Of a stretch of 64,000 bases of DNA, positions 57,805-64,000 are shown in pieces (position 1 is the first letter of the stretch; the number at the start of each line of letters is the position of its first letter). The stretch is from Nectonema munidae (taxonomy: Eukaryota > Nematomorpha > Nectonematoida > Nectonematidae): the NCBI GenBank assembly GCA_030549495.1, contig JAUIRK010000926.1, forward strand, positions 616,001-680,000, read 5' to 3'. A program made the translations under genes and the position numbers. The notes under the pieces are model-generated. The model worked only from the letters and a program-made list of their open reading frames with translations, had not been told where the DNA came from and did no database searches.

Positions 57805-58068
57805 ACAATGATGTCCAGCTTCTATTCCAAAAGTTGAATAATCTTTTTCAAAGTTGAGAGAACTACTGGCAAAGGATGGGAATTCCAGTCCAGGCAATAT
57901 TTCAAATTACATGACTTATTTTTATAATTGTGAATAAATTTCTGTGCTGATTCCAATTCATATATAAAAGTTGATAAAAATTATTTAAGTCAATTTTTGT
58001 GTTCAAAAGTCAATAATTTTTTTTGTTAAAAGTCAATTTTTTGATTTCATAAAGTCAATTTTTTATTT
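57805..58068 (+). pseudogene. hAT C-terminal fragment, second copy of the CAGGGCGAG family
   Basis: The plus strand reads FSKLRELLAKDGN then a diverged end, which parallels VERSFSKLKKLLENDRILNQ in the element at 51631-52823. It is followed by repeated AAAGTCAATTTTT-type words (57985-58068) as in that element. The terminal CTCGCCCTG is not found. Confidence 0.5.
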
Positions 58069-58539
58069 GCTTTTTTATATAATCTTTTTAGATGCTGCAG
58101 GGTTTTCCAAATTTTATTTTGAAAGTGTAGGATATTTTTCCTATTTATTAGAATCATTTTAAGTTGACAATGCAATTTCAAAATAAACTTCAACATTCAA
58201 ATTTGAAGCACTTTACTTTCGAGCAAAAACTTTCAATGATTGCTTCCTTCACATTCTCACGTTTTATTTTTATGAAACTTTTTCATTTGTTGAGCGCATG
58301 ACTAAAATATCTAGCTTTTCTACAAAGTTTATAGTTTACCTGTTTTGGACTTCACTTCGACGATAGTTGATTGAAAAAGTTTCACATTAGAGAAAGTTCC
58401 AACTTTTAAAATTTAAAAAGTAGAGTTGTTCCAAATTCTTATTAGAAATTATATGGGTTTATTGTTTTACCTAAAAAATTCACGAGACTCGACCATCTCA
58501 CTGAAAATCTTAAAGAATTTTCAGAAGTTAAATTTTGCG
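58069..58539. other. No gene seen
   Basis: AT-rich sequence only. Confidence 0.5.
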
Positions 58540-58800
58540 GAGGGCGAATTCATTGATTCTGAACCCTTTGGTTGACGATCACGCAGTGCATTTCTCAGGA
58601 AAAAATGGCTGTACTGCAACGAGAGAAAGAGCGAATGTCATCGTCATATGTAGTTGTAGAGTGACGGAAAAGTTAACACGGTGTAGGTGGGGGAGTTGGA
58701 GAGAATGAGTCGGACTACGCTCAAAGCGTCGATCTGGCAGGCGCGCGACAGCTCAAAGAGTAAAATGACATGATTTACTATCGTCAAGGAAGGGCCTACG
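58540..58800. other. Unexplained GC-rich island
   Basis: Base composition jumps to near-equal GC over 260 bp, with CTGAACCCTTTGGTTGACGA, GTCGGACTACGCTCAAAGCG and GGCAGGCGCGCGACAGC. A short plus-strand frame begins MAVLQREKERMSSSYVVVE and stops. No RNA gene, terminal repeat or long coding frame is recognised. It could be a promoter region, a first exon or an unrecognised element. Confidence 0.35.
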
Positions 58801-59296
58801 CCGAGGATTTTAAAAAAGAAAAATGTTTGAAGATTGTGGATGCGAATCTTGAAACTTAATTAAATGATCTGATCCTTATCTGCTGATGCGGATTTCCTAT
58901 ACCTCTCTAATACAACACATACACAATAGATATTCTTATATTCTTATCACTACTTAATTCTGCATAAACGAGGCCAAAATAAATTCTCTCACCAATCAAT
59001 GATGTTCTCAGTGCAAATGCATCGTTAAAACTTCTTTATTTTTGAAATGTTTCATTTTAGAGAGAAAAGAAGGATTACTTTTGTGTGTTTTGCACAGTAC
59101 TCAAATTATTCTTCAGCCAATGAACACTTGATTGGGGAAAAGCTTCAACGAAACAGAAGAGAACTGCTTTGTACCCGATGTATACGTTGATAGCGCGTTC
59201 CTTTATAATCACTTCTGGCTTGACTAAAGTTGAAAGAAGAGTGTGCTCACATTTTAGTCAGGATAAAAATTAAATACATAATATATTATACATAAA

Positions 59297-59418
59297 CCCT
59301 TTGATCACCTGCGTAACACCCTGACCCCAAGAAATGAAAATTGTCTATTTCAAATACATAAAATTTTATTGAAAAAGATAATAGACGATTAGTATTCACA
59401 TTTCTGGTCTTGAAAGGG
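59297..59418. mobile_element. Short element, family D, best copy
   Basis: CCCTTTGATCACC at the left is mirrored by GGTCTTGAAAGGG at the right, with TTAA kept on the right side (59419-59422). The centre holds AATTGTCTATTTCAAATACA, TTATTGAAAAAGATAATAG and ACGATTAG, found again at 61181-61260 and in part at 62712-62780. Confidence 0.55.
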
Positions 59419-59592
59419 TTAAAAAATATATATGATATAACTTTTCTCTAAATCTTTGTTATATACTGATATTTAAATGTTAAAGAAATTAATAATATTC
59501 AGTTTTCAGAATGATACAAAATTTTACAAACTATGCAAATTCGATAATACAATTTTTGCTTTCGGATATATGAGTTATACCATTATATCTTC

Positions 59593-60856
59593 TAAATTAT
59601 CTTTTTTTGTACTAAATTGTCTTTTTTTAATTCCAATTCTTTTTCAATTCTAATTTGTCTTTTTTAAATTCTAACTCTCTTCCTAAAATACAAAAAAAGA
59701 CAATTTAGGACTTAAAAAAGACAAATTAGATTTGAAAAAAGACTATTTAGATTTGAAAAAAGATAATTTAGAACTTTAAAAAGACAAATTAGATTTGAAA
59801 AAAGACAAATTCGATTTGAAAAAAAGACAATTTAGGACTTAAAAAATACAAATTAGATTTGAAAAAAGACTATTTAGATTTGAAAAAAAAACAAATTTAG
59901 AACTTAAAAAGTACAAATTAGATTTGAAAAAAGACAAATTAGATTTGAAAAAAGACTATTTAGATTTGAAAAAAAGACAATTTAGGACTTAAAAAAGACA
60001 AATTAGATTTGAAAAAAGACTATTTAGATTTGAAAAAAGATAATTTAGAACTTTAAAAAGACAAATTAGATTTGAAAAAAGACAAATTCGATTTGAAAAA
60101 AAGACAATTTAGGACTTAAAAAATACAAATTAGATTTGAAAAAAGACTATTTAGATTTGAAAAAAAAACAAATTTAGAACTTAAAAAGGACAAATTAGAT
60201 TTGAAAAAAGACTATTTAGATTTGAAAAAAGATCATTTAGAACTTTAAAAAGACTAATTAGATTTGAAAAAAGACAAATTCGATTTGAAAAAAAGACAAT
60301 TTAGGACTTAAAAAATACAAATTAGATTTGAAAAAAGACTATTTAGATTTGAAAAAAAAACAAATTTAGAACTTAAAAAGGACAAATTAGATTTGAACAA
60401 AGACAAATTAGATTTGAAAAAAGACAATTTAGGACTTAAAAAAGACAAATTAGATTTGAAAAAAGACTATTTAGATGTGAAAAAAGATAATTTAGAACTT
60501 TAAAAAGACAAATTATATTTGAAAAAAGACAATTTAGGACTTAAAAAAGACAAATTAGATTTGAAAAAAGACAATTTAGGACTTAAAAAAGACAAATTAG
60601 ATTTGAAAAAAGACAATTTAGGACTTAAAAAAGGCAAATTAGGTTTGAAAAAAGACTATTTAGATGTGAAAAAAGACAATTTAGAACTTTAAAAGGACAA
60701 ATTAGATTTGAACAAATACAAATTAGATTTGAAAAAAGACAATTTAGGACTTAAAAAAGACAAATTAGATTTGAAAAAAGACTATTTAGACTTAAAAAAG
60801 ACTATTTAGAACTTTAAAAAGACAAATAAGAATTGAAAAAAGACAATTTGGAAGGA
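59593..60856 (+). repeat. 21-bp minisatellite, about 55 units, with inverted left edge
   Basis: From about 59691 the unit GACAAATTAGATTTGAAAAA(A) repeats, alternating with GACAATTTAGGACTTAAAAA(A), GACTATTTAGATTTGAAAAA(A) and GATAATTTAGAACTTTAAAA(A). The unit variants recur in blocks, so there is higher-order structure. The first 95 bases (59593-59690) carry the same words on the opposite strand (AATTGTCTTTTTTTAATTCC). Most units are seven codons in one frame (DKLDLKK, DNLGLKK, DYLDLKK), but 20/22-bp units and stops break any long frame. Confidence 0.9.
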
Positions 60857-61180
60857 AAAATGGTATATATATGTACAACAGAAAAGTATTAGAATATTTT
60901 ACCCACTCTTCCAGTCATAAAATAAGATGAAATGCAGCTATAACTACGAATAAGTTATACAAAAGAATTGTGCTTATATCAGCACTTTTATTTAAAAGGA
61001 TTACAATTTTTAAGACAGACAAAATGTCTCCTTATTTTAATGAAATTTTATGCATTCCAAAGTGATGATATTGGGACAGGCGTTGTCACGTTCCTCCTCA
61101 AAGGATAAACATGCAGTTCAAGAATTTTATTACAAAGCTGCGGTTTAGCTTAGAAGTTTGGAAACAAGGATTATTATTTG

Positions 61181-61260
61181 AAAATCGTCTATTTTAAACA
61201 TAAAAAATTCCATTGAAAAAAAGCAGACAATTAGTCTTCAAATTTTTTAAACTTAAAGGG
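61181..61260. repeat. Short element, family D fragment
   Basis: AATCGTCTATTTTAAACATA, then CCATTGAAAAAAAGCAGACA, ATTAGTCTTCAAATTTTTT and CTTAAAGGG, matching 59336-59418 in order. The left end is missing. Confidence 0.5.
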
Positions 61261-61359
61261 TCGTGTTGGATACAAATTCTCCAATTTTGGCTACAAAAGT
61301 CTTGGGTAGTTAGTTTGCTTTAAGGGTACGAAATACCCTGCACCCTTAAACAGGAATTA

Positions 61360-61400
61360 TACAGTGTCGTGCAAAAGTTATAACCAGCACGCAGAAAAAT
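61360..61400 (+). repeat. Tc1/mariner-like terminal repeat remnant
   Basis: TACAGTGTCGTGCAAAAGTT resembles the TA plus CAGTG...CAAAAGT ends of Tc1/mariner elements. No opposite end was found and no transposase is nearby. Confidence 0.35.
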
Positions 61401-62246
61401 GCCTTTCAAATAAATGATTTTAATGTTTTCGATGAAATGTTCGTTATAAGATAACATATTTGCATCCATATAGGAACAAAACTCAATTTTGTTTCAACGC
61501 TGAAAATAGCTTTTAGTCTAGCCGAAATACCCCATATTACTTTTTTTTATGTTCACAATAATATATTTTTTAATAGAACCTTTGTCAAGGCTGATGATTT
61601 AAGCCTCAATGAAATTTCAAAAAAAAAAAAATGTTTGTAAGAATCCCTTTTTTTGAATATATTGAAATATTTCTTAATTAATTATCTTTAGTTTCGCACA
61701 TTACGTGTGCTGCAGACAAATTGGCTATTATTTAAGATGTTCTTAATATTTTTTTGTACATTTTTTATATCAATTTTTGATAATGACGGGTTTTTGGCTT
61801 ATTTGCAATAATAGTTCATGTATACTATTACATTTCAATAAATTTTAGGAATTATTACTTATAGATAATCGAAACGATTTAGCTATAACTCTATTTTAAT
61901 CATATAAATGAATCAAAAACTCAAACAAACACGCGATTTTTTAATAATAACAGAATTTATTATTAAAAAACGCGAATATAAAGAAAGAATTTTTTTATAA
62001 ATGAATAAAAAATAATAAAGTTCTCTGGCAGAAAATTTTTGCACAGCATTTTTAACAAGTAAACTATATGAATGGATCTTTCTACAAGTATAAGAAGAAT
62101 TGAATCTTAAATTTTTACTAATACAGAAATTAATACTTATATGTTTATATTTTCGCCATTTAGTTCCAAAAAATATTTTAAAAAATAATAAGAACAAAGG
62201 TAATAAAATTTATAGTTGAGGGGGTTTGCATACACTTAGAATATAT
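61401..62246. other. No gene seen
   Basis: AT-rich sequence only; probably intron of the Ig-domain gene. Confidence 0.45.
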
Positions 62247-62593
62247 TAAAGATGTATCGGATATCCGAATAAGCGATTCGCAAAAAATTTCACATCCTCA
62301 TCCGGGATTTTTTTCATGTTACCATCCGCATTCGCAATTTAAAATCAATTTTTATAGATATCTATCGAAACTTTTCGTATTTTTTTGTTTAAAACTTATA
62401 AGATTTGTTATGTCTTTAAATTCTAGTAAAAAAGGGATTAAAATAGTAAGATACTGTAAAATATAAAACATAATTTTTTAAAAATATTTTATATCCGCAT
62501 AAAAATTTATTTTGGATATCCGCATTCACTATTATGTCAATTCTAATATTAGCATCCGCGGATGTAAAAAAATTCACATCCGATACATCTCTG
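62247..62593. mobile_element. 347-bp hAT-type element with GATGTATCGGAT ends
   Basis: Left TAAAGATGTATCGGATATCC and right CACATCCGATACATCTCTG are inverted repeats. GGATATCCG, CATCCGCATTCGC and GCATCCGCGGATG words lie inside both ends. Target duplication is not clear. Confidence 0.65.
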
Positions 62594-62711
62594 TATATAC
62601 TACACATAGAAAACAAGTAATTAAAGGCGCGTGAATTTTTATATAAGACATACCTATTCATCCCACTAAAAAATAATTAACACGTTAATTAATTAGTAGT
62701 AAACTTTGAAA

Positions 62712-62780
62712 GATGTCAAAAACATTCTATTTAAAAAAAAGGAGACAATTATACTCTTCAAATTTTTTGTCTTTAAAGGG
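62712..62780. repeat. Short element, family D fragment
   Basis: AACATTCTATTTAAAAAAAA, GGAGACAATTATACTCTTCA, AATTTTTTGTCTTTAAAGGG follow the order of the 59297 and 61181 copies, more diverged. Confidence 0.4.
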
Positions 62781-63050
62781 CTAATGTAAAGTGTTGGATA
62801 ACGAAAAGTCTGGGTAATTTGCACCCAAAATTTTTTTGCGATTCTATCTGAATTTAATCTTTTGATATTTTTGTGTTTATATTGTTTTTACATATGTCAT
62901 TTTTATCTAAACTTTTTTTTAAACATATAATAATCCAAAAGATACATGTCATAGTTTGCTTAGAATTGCAAAAGAACAAAAAGACAAATTACAATTGCAA
63001 AAAGATAAAATAGAACTAAAATGGTATATAAGAATTTAAAGAGAACTTAC

Positions 63051-63185
63051 ATAGAGATCGAACACGAATGCTTCTACTGACGGAAGGAGCAATTCCATTT
63101 TCTGCAATGCAAACATAACTCCCTTCCTGATCACGTGAGAAATTTTTGAAGATGAGTTTTCCGGTGCCATTGGAATACGCTTTCA
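63051..63185 (-). CDS. Immunoglobulin-domain exon (C-terminal half of an Ig domain)
   Basis: On the minus strand TTTTTTTACAG precedes a 135-bp exon that ends at a strong GTAAGT donor; both introns are phase 1, as usual for extracellular Ig modules. It encodes KAYSNGTGKLIFKNFSRDQE, GSYVCIAENGIAPSVSRSIR and VRSL. GKLIF.N.S..QEGSYVCIAENG is a textbook I-set E-F-G strand pattern, including the Y.C disulphide cysteine. An NGT N-glycosylation site is present. With the exon at 56597 it indicates a multi-Ig surface protein transcribed right to left across at least 6.5 kb. I cannot tell which Ig-superfamily gene it is. Confidence 0.8.
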
Positions 63186-64000
63186 CTGTAAAAAAAGTTC
63201 AACATAACTGATTCTACAAACGAGAATATACTCACAAAGAACGTTCATTTGTCTTGAAAATATTAACTTTATTCATTACTTGAATTTGATTTGTCAACAC
63301 TTTGATCGAAAAATTTGCAATCTTCAAATCTAGATACCTCATGTTGAAGTATGATCAGATCATGTATGACCGCTAGACATGTCAAATATGTCATTTGACA
63401 GCCCTTCAATATTTAGATAACATAGTGGCAGGAAAAATACTCCTCTTACAACTTATACTCCTGCCCACCCTGCCAAGTCTAAGTTAAGATTATGTCTAAT
63501 TTAATACTAAAAAATAGTAATGCGATCCAATTACTGTAAAGTAAGAAATTTTCGCAAAGACAAACATTTTGCGATCTTAAATTTCAGAATTTCAAATTTT
63601 TTATATGAAATTTTATACAAAAAATGATCTTATATAACTTTTTGGACAAATTTTAGCGCGATTATACCGATCTTAACACTTCAACCAGATTGCCAATTTA
63701 TGGGCAAATTTTATTAGTCAAAAACTTAGTTTATGAACTTTAAAATCAAGTTTATGAAAAAAAAATTTTTTTTTAATAAATGTAAGCTTGATCTTATTGC
63801 TATGGATGAACGAATAACAATAAAATTATGTTTATGTAAAAAGAAATGAAGTTGAACCAATGTTTATTGATGAAATTGTTGACAATGGGTCCATAATTGT
63901 GATCAAATTCAAATAACAGCTTTAAAGTATTTTAAAATCAAAATGTTTTGCAGCATGTTTGCTTTTTATTCACGTGCTTTATATTCTCGGTGCAGTTGTT
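63186..64000. other. No further exon recognised
   Basis: AT-rich sequence upstream of the Ig exon on the minus strand, probably intron. Confidence 0.45.

Noticed and set aside
1-64000. LTR retrotransposon, Polinton or CRISPR array
   Set aside because: I saw no paired long terminal repeats, capsid or protease/integrase motifs, or regular spacer arrays.

Overview
The window is AT-rich invertebrate nuclear DNA, most likely from an arthropod. Three things point that way: the set of fossil transposons (piggyBac, several hAT branches, Tigger/pogo, RNase H-bearing and RTE-like LINEs), the presence of a protein family I know mainly from arthropod genomes (EHGERFHQDI motif), and two compact nuclear genes for mitochondrial proteins. 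I cannot name the species. Gene density is very low; nearly all recognisable coding sequence is decayed transposon.

Host genes. Two intact single-exon coding regions stand out by GC-richer codon use. One at 17884-18348 (+) encodes an NDUFB4-like subunit of respiratory complex I. One at 39911-40717 (+) encodes an Mpv17/PMP22-family membrane protein closest to MPV17L2. On the minus strand, immunoglobulin-domain half-exons at 63051-63185 and 56597-56742, perhaps followed by 53048-53152, suggest a long-intron gene for a cell-surface Ig protein entering from the right edge. A further exon-like segment lies at 50868-51137 (+), and an unidentified open frame at 44027-44629 (+).

Mobile DNA by region. 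1-7.4 kb: a SINE, a piggyBac transposase fossil, nested short elements and a ZBED/SCAND3-type hAT fossil. 9-17.2 kb: a 0.9-kb inverted-repeat element, SINE copies, an RTE-like LINE, paired TTAA elements and a 682-bp element with 27-bp terminal repeats. 19-31.4 kb: a Hermes-like hAT piece, a minus-strand copy of the EHGERFHQDI family, a Tigger piece, a GTF2IRD2-like hAT fossil split by a 3.2-kb TTAA-flanked satellite-carrying insertion, and LINE debris. 32-49 kb: many short hAT-type and TTAA-type elements around the MPV17L2-like gene. 49-58 kb: a second EHGERFHQDI copy on the plus strand and a short hAT family with CAGGGCGAG ends. 59.6-60.9 kb: a 21-bp minisatellite.

The most informative structure is the 3.2-kb insertion at 24019-27201. 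It is bounded by TTAA and 16-bp inverted repeats beginning CCC, it interrupts a hAT reading frame that continues on its other side, and it holds two independent tandem arrays. Several families of 70-140 bp elements with the same TTAA/CCC end structure are scattered through the window and point to repeated piggyBac-type activity.
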